From positions 372,001-436,000 of the forward strand of contig NZ_VOPH01000002.1 of NCBI RefSeq assembly GCF_009765275.1: 64,000 bases of DNA. The letters are read 5' to 3'. This DNA comes from Chachezhania sediminis. GTDB taxonomy: Bacteria; Pseudomonadota; Alphaproteobacteria; Rhodobacterales; Rhodobacteraceae. This document shows, in pieces, positions 52,686-61,573 of the stretch. The notes beneath the pieces are model-generated. The model searched no databases and was not told where the DNA came from. It saw nothing but the letters and a program-made list of their open reading frames with translations. Numbering within the stretch: position 1 is the first letter of the stretch; every line of letters begins with the position of its first letter. The position numbers were made by a program, and so were the translations under genes.

Positions 52686-55600
52686 ATGCCTGCCACGATG
52701 TTTGCCGAACTGTCGATCACGTCCAACTTCACCTTCCTCACCGGGGCCTCCCACCCCGAGGAGATGATGATCCGCGCCTGCGAACTGGGCCTGTCCGCCA
52801 TCGCCATCGCCGACGACAATTCCGTGGCTGGCATCGTCCGCGCCCATACCGAGGCGCGCACGATCCGCCGCCTGGTGCAGGAGCGGACGGACTGGGACGC
52901 GCGGAACCCTCCCATCGGGCCGCCGCGTCCCGAGGCCATTCCGGCCCCGCCCTCCTTTCCGATCCGGAACGCGCCGCGGCTGATCCCTGCGGCGAAGCTG
53001 ATCTTCACCGATGCGCCCCCGGTCACCGCGCTGCCGCGGACGCGGGCAGGGTGGGGGGCACTCTGCCGGATCCTGTCGGCGGGTCGGCTGAGAGCCGGGA
53101 AGGGGCAGTGCATCCTGCATCTCTCCGATCTGCTGGAGAGGGGAGAGGATCTGGAGCTTCTGCTCTGGCCGGATGCGGGGTCGAACGGGGGGCCGAATGC
53201 GGGGCCGGAGGCGGGATGGGCTGGACATCTCCGCGCCCTGCGCCAGCGATTCCCCGATGCGCTGCACCTGCTGCTGGTCCCGCGCTATGACGGAACCGAC
53301 ACGATGCGCTTTGACGCACTGGCAGAGGAGGCCGCGCGGCTGGGCCTGCCGCTGCTTGCCAGCGCCGCGCCGCTGATGCATCGCGGCCAGCGGCGCCGGA
53401 TGGCCGATGTGCTGACCGCGATCCGCCTGAAATGCAGGGTCGAGGCGCTGGGGCGCCATGCGCTGGCGAATGCCGAACGCAGGCTGAGGAGCGAGGCGGA
53501 GATGCGGCGGCTTTTCAGGGGCCACGAGGGCGCGGTCGATGCGGCCGGACGGGTCATGAAACGGCTGACCTTCTCGCTGGACGAGTTGCGCTACGAATAC
53601 CCGTCCGAAGTGGCCGAAAACGAAACCCCCTCGGATCGCCTGCACCGGCTGGCCCATGAAGGGCTGAAATGGCGCTACCCGGGCGGCGCACCGGATCGGG
53701 TGCGGAAGATGCTGGCGCATGAACTCGCCCTGATCGGCAAGCTGAAATACGAACCCTACTTCCTGACTGTCCGCGACATCGTTCACTTTGCCCGTTCGCG
53801 CGACATCCTGTGCCAGGGGCGCGGATCGGCGGCGAATTCGGTGGTCTGCTACTGCCTTGGCGTGACCTCGGTCAGCCCCGAGATGGGGACGATGGTCTTC
53901 GAACGCTTCGTGTCGGAAGCGCGCGACGAGCCCCCCGATATCGATGTCGATTTCGAACACGAGCGGCGCGAGGAAGTGATCCAGTGGATCTACGAACGTT
54001 ATGGCCGTCACCGCGCGGGGCTCTGCGCCACCGTGATCCACTATCGTGGCAAGCGCGCCATCCGCGAGGTCGGTCGCGCCATGGGCCTGTCGGACGACAC
54101 GATCTCCGCCATGTCCTCGCAGCTCTGGGGGTTCTTCTCGTCGAAGGGGCTCGAGGCGCATCGGATGCGGGAAATCGGGCTCGACCCGAACGACCGGCGT
54201 CTCCAGCAGACCATGCAGCTGGTCTACGAGATCGACGGCTTCCCCCGGCACCTGAGCCAGCATGTCGGCGGCTTCATCATCACCGAAGGCCGGCTGGACG
54301 AACTGGTGCCGATCGAAAACGCGGCGATGGAGGACCGGACGGTGATCTGCTGGGACAAGGACGATATCGATACGCTGGGCATCCTGAAGGTCGACGTTCT
54401 CAGCCTTGGCATGCTGACCTGCATCCGCAAGGCCTTCGACCTGCTGTCCATGCACCACCGCGAGGACTATACACTGGCGACCCTGCCGCCCGAGGATCCG
54501 GCGGTCTACGACATGCTCTGCCGGGCGGATTCGGTGGGGGTGTTCCAGGTGGAAAGCCGGGCGCAGATGAATTTCCTGCCGCGGATGAAGCCCCGGAACT
54601 TCTATGATCTGGTGATCGAGGTCGCGATCATCCGACCCGGTCCGATCCAGGGGGACATGGTTCACCCCTATATCCGGCGGCGCAACGACGAGGAGCAGGT
54701 CTCCTTCCCCTCGGACGAACTGGGCGAGGTGCTGGGCAAGACGCTGGGCGTGCCTCTGTTCCAGGAACAGGCGATGCAGATCGCCATCGTGGGGGCCGGC
54801 TTCACCCCCGAACAGGCGGACCGGCTGCGGCGGTCGCTGGCGACGTTCAAGAAGCACGGGAATGTCAGCGACTTCCGGTCGATGTTCCTGAAGGGCATGG
54901 CGAAGAACGGCTATGAACAGGACTTCGCCGAACGCTGTTTTTCCCAGATCGAGGGCTTCGGCTCCTACGGGTTCCCCGAAAGCCATGCGGCCAGTTTCGC
55001 GCTGCTGGTCTATGCCTCGGCCTGGATCAAGTGCCACCACCCGGGGATTTTCGCCTGCGCGCTGCTGAACGCGCAGCCGATGGGGTTCTATGCCCCGGCC
55101 CAGATCGTGCGCGATGCGCGCGAACACGGGGTGACGGTGCGCCCGATCTGCGTGAACGAAAGCTACTGGGACAACACGATGGAACCCGACGGCCGCGGCG
55201 GGCTGGCCTTGCGGCTGGGCTTCCGCCAGATCAAGGGGTTCACGGAGGAGGACGCGGCCTGGCTGACAGCGGCGCGGGGCAACGGCTATCGCGATGTCCC
55301 GGCCATCTGGCGCCGCGCCGGGCTGGGGCCCGCAGTGCTGCAGAAACTGGCCGAGGCGGACGCCTTCCACGCCCTGGGCATCTCCCGCCGCGAGGCGCTG
55401 TGGGAGGCGAAGGCGATCGCCGCCGACAGGCCCCTGCCGCTTTTCGCGGGCGATCTGGGCGGGGAAAGCTTCGACGAACCGGCAGCGCAGTTGCCGGCTA
55501 TGACCCTGGGCGAGGAGGTGGTCGAGGACTACGTCGCCACCCGCCTCAGCCTGAAGGCCCATCCGATGGCCCTGCTGCGGGACAGACTGACCGCGGGGAC

Positions 55601-55787
55601 CTGGCCGCTTTCGGCGCTCATCACGGGCGGGAAGGGCGAGAAGCACGGCGCTGGTCGGCGTGGGGGCGCGCCTCGCCACCCCATGGGGGGCGGGTTGGCG
55701 CGGCCCGGCGTGCCGCCGGGCGGGACATGGGTCGGCGGCGCGCGGGACGTCCAATGCGGCAGCAAGGGTCCGCAGGGGGAAGACTAG
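52686..55787 (+). CDS. dnaE2: Error-prone DNA polymerase DnaE2, C-terminus abnormal
   Basis: Translesion polymerase of the C family, 1033 aa. The PHP domain opens AELSITSNFTFLTGASHPEEM. The polymerase core has GRGSAANSVVCYCLGVTSVSP and the catalytic aspartates in PPDIDVDFEHERREEVIQW; the RPGPIQGDMVHPYIRRR block is intact. Family similarity continues to about residue 975 (LSLKAHPMALLRDRLT). The remaining 50 or so residues are a Gly/Arg-rich string without the usual OB-fold. The normal partners imuA and imuB are absent from the flanks. An SOS-like box lies just upstream. MFAEL at 52698 is an alternative start. Confidence 0.88.
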   Translation: MPATMFAELSITSNFTFLTGASHPEEMMIRACELGLSAIAIADDNSVAGIVRAHTEARTIRRLVQERTDWDARNPPIGPPRPEAIPAPPSFPIRNAPRLIPAAKLIFTDAPPVTALPRTRAGWGALCRILSAGRLRAGKGQCILHLSDLLERGEDLELLLWPDAGSNGGPNAGPEAGWAGHLRALRQRFPDALHLLLVPRYDGTDTMRFDALAEEAARLGLPLLASAAPLMHRGQRRRMADVLTAIRLKCRVEALGRHALANAERRLRSEAEMRRLFRGHEGAVDAAGRVMKRLTFSLDELRYEYPSEVAENETPSDRLHRLAHEGLKWRYPGGAPDRVRKMLAHELALIGKLKYEPYFLTVRDIVHFARSRDILCQGRGSAANSVVCYCLGVTSVSPEMGTMVFERFVSEARDEPPDIDVDFEHERREEVIQWIYERYGRHRAGLCATVIHYRGKRAIREVGRAMGLSDDTISAMSSQLWGFFSSKGLEAHRMREIGLDPNDRRLQQTMQLVYEIDGFPRHLSQHVGGFIITEGRLDELVPIENAAMEDRTVICWDKDDIDTLGILKVDVLSLGMLTCIRKAFDLLSMHHREDYTLATLPPEDPAVYDMLCRADSVGVFQVESRAQMNFLPRMKPRNFYDLVIEVAIIRPGPIQGDMVHPYIRRRNDEEQVSFPSDELGEVLGKTLGVPLFQEQAMQIAIVGAGFTPEQADRLRRSLATFKKHGNVSDFRSMFLKGMAKNGYEQDFAERCFSQIEGFGSYGFPESHAASFALLVYASAWIKCHHPGIFACALLNAQPMGFYAPAQIVRDAREHGVTVRPICVNESYWDNTMEPDGRGGLALRLGFRQIKGFTEEDAAWLTAARGNGYRDVPAIWRRAGLGPAVLQKLAEADAFHALGISRREALWEAKAIAADRPLPLFAGDLGGESFDEPAAQLPAMTLGEEVVEDYVATRLSLKAHPMALLRDRLTAGTWPLSALITGGKGEKHGAGRRGGAPRHPMGGGLARPGVPPGGTWVGGARDVQCGSKGPQGED

Positions 55788-55884
55788 CCGCCGCAGGGGC
55801 ATTGGCCGGGGCGCTGATCGCCATTTGTGGAGCCCCGGCGTCGCGGGGGCGGTGATCCGGCATCCGGGAACGTATCAGCCGCGT

Positions 55885-55952
55885 TGGGGGCTCTGCCCCC
55901 GTCCGCCCGCAGAGCAGACTCCCCCGAGGATATTTGGAGATCAAAGAAGCCG
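55885..55952 (+). repeat. Structured interspersed element, copy 5
   Basis: GGGGGCTCTGCCCCC hairpin, variable hairpin with arms GTCCGC/GCAGAC (one mismatch), tail CTCCCCCGAGGATATTTGGA with GATCAAAGAAG. Confidence 0.8.
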
Positions 55953-56001
55953 GGGCCGAAGCCCAAGGTTCCCGTGACGGTGATCCGTGCGCAGAGGGTC
56001 G

Positions 56002-56026
56002 GTAGGGTGCCTGGTTTCCACGCACC
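56002..56026. repeat. GTGCGTGG palindromic repeat, copy 9
   Basis: GTAGGGTGCCTGG, TTT, CCACGCACC; one substitution in the left arm. Confidence 0.75.
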
Positions 56027-56159
56027 ATTCCGGGCAATGTTCCCCATTTCCGGCGGACAACCGCTCTGCGGCACCTTTCGGCCGTGCCCCCAAGGAAACC
56101 GGTTTTGTTCCCCGCAGCCAGCCGCTAGAACCCGGGACGGATCCGACACAGCGGGGGCG

Positions 56160-57683
56160 ATGACGATGGCACCGAAACCAGTGGTTCTCTGCATTCTCGA
56201 CGGCTGGGGCCTGTCCGACCGGACCGAGGCGAATGCCCCGCACCTGGCCGACACGCCGGCCTTCGACGCGATCATGGCGGATTGCCCGAACGCGAAGCTG
56301 ATCACCCACGGTCCCGACGTGGGCCTGCCCAAGGGGCAGATGGGCAATTCCGAAGTCGGCCACATGAACATCGGCGCCGGGCGCGTCGTCGCCATGGACC
56401 TGGGCCAGATCGACCTGGCGATCGAGGACGGGTCCTTTTTCGAAAACGATCCCCTGAACGCCTTCATCGCCGCGCTGAAAGCCTCGGGCGGCACCGCGCA
56501 TATCATGGGCCTCGTCTCCGACGGGGGGGTCCATGGCTCGCTGACCCACATGGAAGCGGCCGTGAAGGCGCTGGTCGATGCCGGTGTGCCGGTCGTCATC
56601 CACGCGATCACCGACGGGCGCGACGTGGCGCCGTCCTCGGCCGGGTTCTTCGTGACCAAGCTGATGACCGACCTGCCGGAAGGCGCCAGGATCGGCACCG
56701 TCGTGGGCCGCTACTATGCCATGGACCGCGACAAGCGCTGGGAGCGCGTGCAACAGGCCTATGACGCGATGATCAGGGGTCAGGCCAAGCACCGCGCCGA
56801 AAACGCCGCCGCCGCCGTGACCGAAAGCTATGACCGGGGCCACACCGACGAATTCGTCGAGGCGACCATCGTTGGCGACTACGCGGGCGCGAAGGATGGC
56901 GACGGCATCTTCTGCCTGAACTTCCGCGCCGACCGCGCGCGCGAGATCCTGTCGGCCATCGGCGACCCGGCCTTCGACGCGTTCGAGACCGGGCCGCGGC
57001 CCCAATACGCGGGGCTTCTGGGCATGGTCGAATATTCCGACGACCACAGCACCTACATGACCACGGCCTATCCCAAGGCGGAAATCGTGAACACGCTGGG
57101 CGCCTGGGTCGCGAAACAGGGCCTGCGCCAGTTCCGCCTGGCCGAGACCGAGAAATACCCCCACGTGACCTTCTTCCTGAACGGCGGCAAGGAAGTGCCC
57201 GAAGGCGGCGAGGACCGGTTCATGCCGCTGTCGCCCAAGGTCGCGACCTATGACCTCCAGCCCGAGATGTCGTCGGGCGAGGTGACCCAGAAATTCCTGG
57301 CCGCCATCGCCGAAGGCTATGACCTGATCGTGACCAACTATGCCAACCCCGACATGGTGGGCCATACCGGCGATCTGCAGGCCGCGATCCGTGCCTGTGA
57401 AGCCGTCGATACCGGCCTGGGCCAGGTGATCGAGGCGGTGAAGGCCGCGGGCGGTGCCATGATCGTGACCGCGGACCATGGCAACTGCGAACAGATGGTG
57501 GACCCGGATACCGGCGGTCCGCACACGGCGCATACCACGAACCTTGTGCCGGTCGTCCTGGTGGGCGGGCCCGAAGGGGCGACCCTGCGCGACGGACGTC
57601 TGGCCGATCTTGCCCCCACGCTTCTGGACCTGATGGGCCTGGAAACCCCGCCCGAGATGACGGGGACGAGCCTGATCAAATGA
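56160..57683 (+). CDS. gpmI: 2,3-bisphosphoglycerate-independent phosphoglycerate mutase
   Basis: Glycolytic enzyme interconverting 3- and 2-phosphoglycerate, Mn-dependent, 507 aa, full family length. The metal/Asp opening is VVLCILDGWGLSD, the phospho-serine lies in GNSEVGHMNIGAGR, and further ligands are in ITDGRDVAPSSA, YANPDMVGHTGDLQAAI and VTADHGNCEQM. ATG 56160; MAPKP at 56166 is an alternative. Its stop overlaps the EnvC-like gene by 4 nt, so a glycolytic gene heads a cell-division/envelope operon. Confidence 0.96.
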   Translation: MTMAPKPVVLCILDGWGLSDRTEANAPHLADTPAFDAIMADCPNAKLITHGPDVGLPKGQMGNSEVGHMNIGAGRVVAMDLGQIDLAIEDGSFFENDPLNAFIAALKASGGTAHIMGLVSDGGVHGSLTHMEAAVKALVDAGVPVVIHAITDGRDVAPSSAGFFVTKLMTDLPEGARIGTVVGRYYAMDRDKRWERVQQAYDAMIRGQAKHRAENAAAAVTESYDRGHTDEFVEATIVGDYAGAKDGDGIFCLNFRADRAREILSAIGDPAFDAFETGPRPQYAGLLGMVEYSDDHSTYMTTAYPKAEIVNTLGAWVAKQGLRQFRLAETEKYPHVTFFLNGGKEVPEGGEDRFMPLSPKVATYDLQPEMSSGEVTQKFLAAIAEGYDLIVTNYANPDMVGHTGDLQAAIRACEAVDTGLGQVIEAVKAAGGAMIVTADHGNCEQMVDPDTGGPHTAHTTNLVPVVLVGGPEGATLRDGRLADLAPTLLDLMGLETPPEMTGTSLIK

Positions 57684-58807
57684 TCCTGGCCCGCGCCGCG
57701 CTCTGCCTGTGTCTGGCTGCCGCCTGGCCTGCCGCCGTTGGGGCTGACCCGGCCGGCGATGCCCGGCGGGCCTCGGCCGCGCTGGAGGACGCGTCGCGCC
57801 AACTGGCGCAGGCCTCGACCGCGCGCGACCAGGTAAAGGCGCTGACCCGGACCGTGCAGGCCTTCGAGGCCGGGCTGGGCGCGCTGCGCGACGGCATGCG
57901 CCAGGCCGCCGCGCGCGAGGCGGAACTGGAAACCTCGTTGGCAGCGCGCGAGGCCGAGACTGCGGCGCTGGCCGGTGCCCTGCTGACGATCAGTGCAGCG
58001 CCCCCGCCGGTGCTGCTGGCCCATCCCGACGGGCCCCTGGGCGCCGCACGGTCCGGCATGATGCTGGCCGAGATCGCGCCGGCGCTGGAAGCGAAGGTGG
58101 ACAGCCTGAAGGACGACCTTGCCGAGATCCGCGATCTGCAATTGTTACAGTCCGGCGCGGCCGAGACGCTGCGCCAGGGTCTGATCGGCGTTCAGGACGC
58201 CCGTGCAGAACTGAGTCGCGCCATGGCCGACCGGACCGACCTGCCGGTGCGTTTCGTCGACGATCCGATCCAGACCGCCCTGCTGATCGCGGCAACCGAA
58301 ACTCTGGACGCCTTTGCCTCCGGTCTGTGGTTGCTGACGGATGCCGAGATCGCGGCGGCCGAACCGGGCCTGTCGGCGCGCATGGGAACACTGCCCCTTC
58401 CGGTCGCCGGACGCCTTCTGCGCAAGGCCAAAGAGGCCGATGCCGCAGGCGTCGAGCGCCCCGGCGTGCTGGTGGCCACGCAGCCCCGCGCGCTGGTCGT
58501 GGCACCCACCTCGGCCACGATTCGCTATGCCGGGCCGCTGCTCGATCTCGGAAATGTGGTGATACTTGAACCTGACCCGACCACTCTTTTCATTCTCTCC
58601 GGTCTGGCAGAGGTGTACGGTCACGCAGGTGAGGTGATCCCCGAAGGCTCTCCGGTGGGTCTGATGGGCGGTCCGGTGACCGATCCGCAGGCTGTATTGT
58701 CACCAATCGGTGATGGTGCTGGAACTGAACGGCCGGAAACGCTCTATATTGAGGTCAGACAGGACGGTGTGCCGGTCGATCCGGCCAGCTGGTTCCAGAT
58801 GCAATAG
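57680..58807 (+). CDS. envC: EnvC-like murein hydrolase activator
   Basis: Periplasmic protein of 375 aa with a signal peptide (MILARAALCLCLAAAWPAAVGA), a long coiled coil (about residues 25-170) and a C-terminal LytM/M23-like domain. The LytM part (VVAPTSATIRYAGPLLDLGNVVILEP...LYIEVRQDGVPVDPASW) lacks the HxH and other zinc ligands of active M23 enzymes, as in EnvC, which activates amidases and does not cut peptidoglycan itself. It lies between gpmI and ctpA in an apparent operon. Confidence 0.88.
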   Translation: MILARAALCLCLAAAWPAAVGADPAGDARRASAALEDASRQLAQASTARDQVKALTRTVQAFEAGLGALRDGMRQAAAREAELETSLAAREAETAALAGALLTISAAPPPVLLAHPDGPLGAARSGMMLAEIAPALEAKVDSLKDDLAEIRDLQLLQSGAAETLRQGLIGVQDARAELSRAMADRTDLPVRFVDDPIQTALLIAATETLDAFASGLWLLTDAEIAAAEPGLSARMGTLPLPVAGRLLRKAKEADAAGVERPGVLVATQPRALVVAPTSATIRYAGPLLDLGNVVILEPDPTTLFILSGLAEVYGHAGEVIPEGSPVGLMGGPVTDPQAVLSPIGDGAGTERPETLYIEVRQDGVPVDPASWFQMQ

Positions 58808-60172
58808 ATGGACGCACGAAACATGAAGAAATTCGTCATTGCCGCCGTCGGTGGCGCTTTTGCAGGTATCGTGGCCACGACGCAGATCGCTGGTCCGCTG
58901 CTGGCCGATGAACCGACGCACAGCGCCAGCGTCTACGAGCAGCTGGACCTGTTCGGCGACATCTTCGAGCGGATCCGTTCCCAATATGTCGAGGAAGTGG
59001 ACGAGGGTGAACTGATCGAGGCGGCCATCAATGGCATGCTGACCTCGCTCGACCCGCATTCCAGCTATCTCTCCCCCGACGACGCCAGCGCCATGCGGGT
59101 GAAGACCCGCGGCGAATTCGGCGGCCTGGGGATCGAGGTGACGCAGGAAGACGGTTTCGTGAAGGTGGTGTCGCCTATCGACGATACGCCGGCACAGGAA
59201 GCCGGGATCGAGGCGGGCGACTTCATCACCCATGTCGACGGCGAAAGCGTGCTGGGCCTGACCCTGGACGAGGCGGTCAAGATGATGCGCGGGCCGGTCG
59301 GTTCCGAAATCATCGTGACCGTGGTGCGCGAGGGCGAGGACGAACCCTTCGACGTCTCGATCATCCGCGACACGATCAAGCTGACTGCGGTGAAGGGCCG
59401 GACCGAAGGCGACACGATCGTCCTGCGCGTGACCACCTTCAACGACCAGACCACGCCGAACCTGGAAGAGGACCTGAAGGAACAGATCGAGGCCGCCGGC
59501 GGGCTGGACAAGATCAACGGCGTCGTTCTGGACCTGCGCAACAATCCGGGCGGCCTGCTGACCCAGGCGATCAGCGTGTCGGACGCCTTCCTGGACGAGG
59601 GCGAGATCGTGTCGACACGCGGCCGCGATCCGAAGGACGGCGAACGCTTCAACGCGACCGCAGGCGACCTGATCGACGGCAAGCCGATGGTGGTGCTGAT
59701 CAACGGCGGTTCGGCCTCGGCCTCGGAAATCGTGGCGGGCGCGTTGCAGGATCACCGCCGTGCCATCGTCGTCGGCACCAAGAGCTTCGGCAAGGGGTCG
59801 GTCCAGACGGTCATGCCGCTGCGGGGCGACGGCGCGATGCGCCTGACCACGGCGCGTTACTACACGCCGTCGGGCCGGTCGATCCAGGCGCTGGGCGTGT
59901 CGCCTGACATCGTGGTGGCGCAGCCGCGCCGGACCGCCGCGGCCGAGGAAGTGGACGAACCCCGTTCGGCCGTCAGTCGCAACCGGTCGGAAGGCGACCT
60001 GCGCGGCAGCCTGGACAACGACAGCCTGACCGAGGACGAACTGCGCCAGATCACGGAAGAGCGGGCCAAGGCCGAAGCCGCGGCCAAGCTGCGGGAAGAG
60101 GATTACCAGCTGGCCTATGCCATCGACATCCTGAAGGGCCTGTCGAAACTGACCCCGGCCGAGCAGAACTGA
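58808..60172 (+). CDS. ctpA: Carboxy-terminal processing protease CtpA (S41)
   Basis: Periplasmic serine protease of 454 aa. An N-terminal hydrophobic segment (FVIAAVGGAFAGIVATTQIAG) serves as signal or anchor. The PDZ domain (about residues 95-180) has GLGIEVTQEDGFVKVVSPIDDTPAQEAGIEAGD. The catalytic domain has the serine in NGGSASASEIVAG (starting at N299) and the lysine in KSFGKGSVQT. The ATG follows the envC stop directly; MKKF at 58823 is an equally likely start. The C-terminal tail is rich in charged residues. Confidence 0.94.
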   Translation: MDARNMKKFVIAAVGGAFAGIVATTQIAGPLLADEPTHSASVYEQLDLFGDIFERIRSQYVEEVDEGELIEAAINGMLTSLDPHSSYLSPDDASAMRVKTRGEFGGLGIEVTQEDGFVKVVSPIDDTPAQEAGIEAGDFITHVDGESVLGLTLDEAVKMMRGPVGSEIIVTVVREGEDEPFDVSIIRDTIKLTAVKGRTEGDTIVLRVTTFNDQTTPNLEEDLKEQIEAAGGLDKINGVVLDLRNNPGGLLTQAISVSDAFLDEGEIVSTRGRDPKDGERFNATAGDLIDGKPMVVLINGGSASASEIVAGALQDHRRAIVVGTKSFGKGSVQTVMPLRGDGAMRLTTARYYTPSGRSIQALGVSPDIVVAQPRRTAAAEEVDEPRSAVSRNRSEGDLRGSLDNDSLTEDELRQITEERAKAEAAAKLREEDYQLAYAIDILKGLSKLTPAEQN

Positions 60173-60207
60173 GGCGGGGACCAGCCCCGGACATGACGAC
60201 GACAAGA

Positions 60208-60246
60208 AAACGGCGCGCAGGGGATCCTGCGCGCCGTTTCGCTTTT
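60208..60246 (+). terminator. Rho-independent terminator after ctpA
   Basis: Perfect 14-bp stem (AAACGGCGCGCAGG / CCTGCGCGCCGTTT) with GGAT loop followed by CGCTTTTG, 36 bp after the ctpA stop. It closes the gpmI-envC-ctpA operon. The stem is symmetric and may also serve the convergent marR-type gene. Confidence 0.85.
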
Positions 60247-60289
60247 GTCGTTTCGTGCCGCCGGGCCCGGGTTCCGGGCCGTGGCCGGT

Positions 60290-60814
60290 TCAGTTGGCGG
60301 TCGAGGATGTCATCTGCATGACATCCAGGAAGGCCAGATCCTCGTCGCTGGCGACATGGCGCAACACGTCCAGGAAACCTTCGACGGCAGCCGGGGTTGA
60401 CGCCTCGTATGCGCGGCGCAGGCGTTCGGTCTGAAGCTGGGCCAGCTGCTGGAAGAGTTCCGCCCCGGTCTCGGTCGAATAATGCAGCCGCTGGCGGCGG
60501 TCGACGGGCGAGACGCGCTGTTCGACATAGCCGGTTTCGATCAGTTCGCGCATCGGCCGGTTCAGGGCCTGGTTGGTGATGCGCAGGGTCTTGGTGATCT
60601 CGCCCGAGGTGACGCCGGGTTTTCGGTGGCAGATATAAAGAACGCGGTGGTGAGTACGACCAAGCTTGAGGTCGGAAAGTTGCTTGTCGGCATCCTCGGT
60701 CAGGTTGAGCTGGGCGAAGAAGTGCAGGGCAAGCCCCATGAGCAGATCGTCGAAGGTCCAGCCCGGCGTGTCGGCCTTGGTGGTGGAGGCCGCCGTTCCC
60801 TGGGTTTCTACCAT
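60290..60814 (-). CDS. MarR family transcriptional regulator
   Basis: DNA-binding regulator of 174 aa. The winged-helix part is visible as KLGRTHHRVLYICHRKPGVTSGEITKTLRITNQALNRPMRELIETGYVEQRVSPVDRRQRLHYSTETG, where the final segment is the wing. The N-terminal helices and a long C-terminal helix form the dimer interface. Ligand and targets are unknown. It is not next to an efflux or degradation gene. Confidence 0.88.
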   Translation of the reverse strand: MVETQGTAASTTKADTPGWTFDDLLMGLALHFFAQLNLTEDADKQLSDLKLGRTHHRVLYICHRKPGVTSGEITKTLRITNQALNRPMRELIETGYVEQRVSPVDRRQRLHYSTETGAELFQQLAQLQTERLRRAYEASTPAAVEGFLDVLRHVASDEDLAFLDVMQMTSSTAN

Positions 60815-61166
60815 ATTCCCTGTCCGTTTATTGTTCTGGCAGGAAGGTAGTGTTGCACGACCGGAAAGCGAATGAAAGCTTCAGTCCGGTTTGCCCGAAT
60901 ATCCAACCGCCTTGACGGACCGTCCGGATAAGGGGGCGGCGCCGGGTCATGGACCGCGCCGGCGCCGCAAGCTGGACCCTGCCGGCACGGGCGGGCGGGG
61001 CAGGACCGGCGCCTTTCCGGCCGGGTTTCCCGGGCATCAGGGCCGCAGCGCAGGCTGGCCCCGGCCCCGGCGGGACCCTGTTATGGCCAAGCCGTCCTGA
61101 CAAGGGTTGCAGCGGGACAGGTGTCCCGTTTGGCCGATCCACCTGTCCGGGCAGGGGATGCGCGGC
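60815..61166. other. 352-bp gap upstream of the MarR-type gene
   Basis: The first 100 bp are AT-richer and should hold the promoter of the MarR-type gene (minus strand). The remainder is very GC-rich, with an imperfect inverted repeat GGACAGGTG/CACCTGTCC around 61117-61152. No gene seen. Confidence 0.4.
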
Positions 61167-61541
61167 CTACATCGTTTCCAGGCAATGTCGGCGGAAGGCG
61201 CGTTTGATCATGTCCATCTCGGCCCTCAGCAGGTCGACCTCGGCCCGCAGGTCTTCGCCCGCGGCGTCGCCCGCGATCAGGGTGAAGGAACCCAGCTTGG
61301 TGTCGTCGGACGCATCGCGGACCAAGAAGGTGTGGACACCGTCGGCAATCGCCTCGGCCGGGACCTTCACCTGAAGCAGCCAGCCGCCTTCCTCGGGGTC
61401 TTCGGTCAGATCCACCGTTTCGACCGGCCGGTCGTGGAGCGTCACACGGATCATTGGCGGGCTCTGGTCGCTTTCGCCCTTGATGATCGCCTCCCAGATT
61501 CCGGTGCGCAGGCGGATCGGGGTCAGAGAGAGATTGCTCAT
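61167..61541 (-). CDS. Conserved unknown protein, 124 aa
   Basis: Unrecognised. The sequence (MSNLSLTPIRLRTGIWEAIIKGES...) looks like a small beta-rich domain, with PPMIRVTLHDRPVETVDL and GWLLQVKVPAEAIADGVHTFLVRDA, followed by a short coiled coil (DLRAEVDLLRAEMDMIKRAF) at the C-terminus. No signal peptide. It lies 32 bp after the following 253-aa gene on the same strand, so the two are probably one operon. Confidence 0.75.
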   Translation of the reverse strand: MSNLSLTPIRLRTGIWEAIIKGESDQSPPMIRVTLHDRPVETVDLTEDPEEGGWLLQVKVPAEAIADGVHTFLVRDASDDTKLGSFTLIAGDAAGEDLRAEVDLLRAEMDMIKRAFRRHCLETM

Positions 61542-61573
61542 CTGCGGAAACTCCGGTTGATCGGCTACGGCAC

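Larger units (their letters stand above)
55788..56159. other. Gap between dnaE2 and gpmI with both repeat types
   Basis: Contains structured element copy 5 (55885-55952) and palindrome copy 9 (56002-56026). The remaining sequence shows no gene; the frame of gpmI is open further upstream but does not match the family. The displaced 3' end of dnaE2 is not here in any frame I read. Confidence 0.6.

Noticed and set aside
52584-55802. 1072-codon minus-strand frame opposite dnaE2
   Set aside because: Shadow frame; it also runs through the repeat elements at both ends.
57680-58807. EnvC-like protein considered as an active M23 endopeptidase
   Set aside because: The zinc ligands of active LytM enzymes are not visible in the C-terminal domain.
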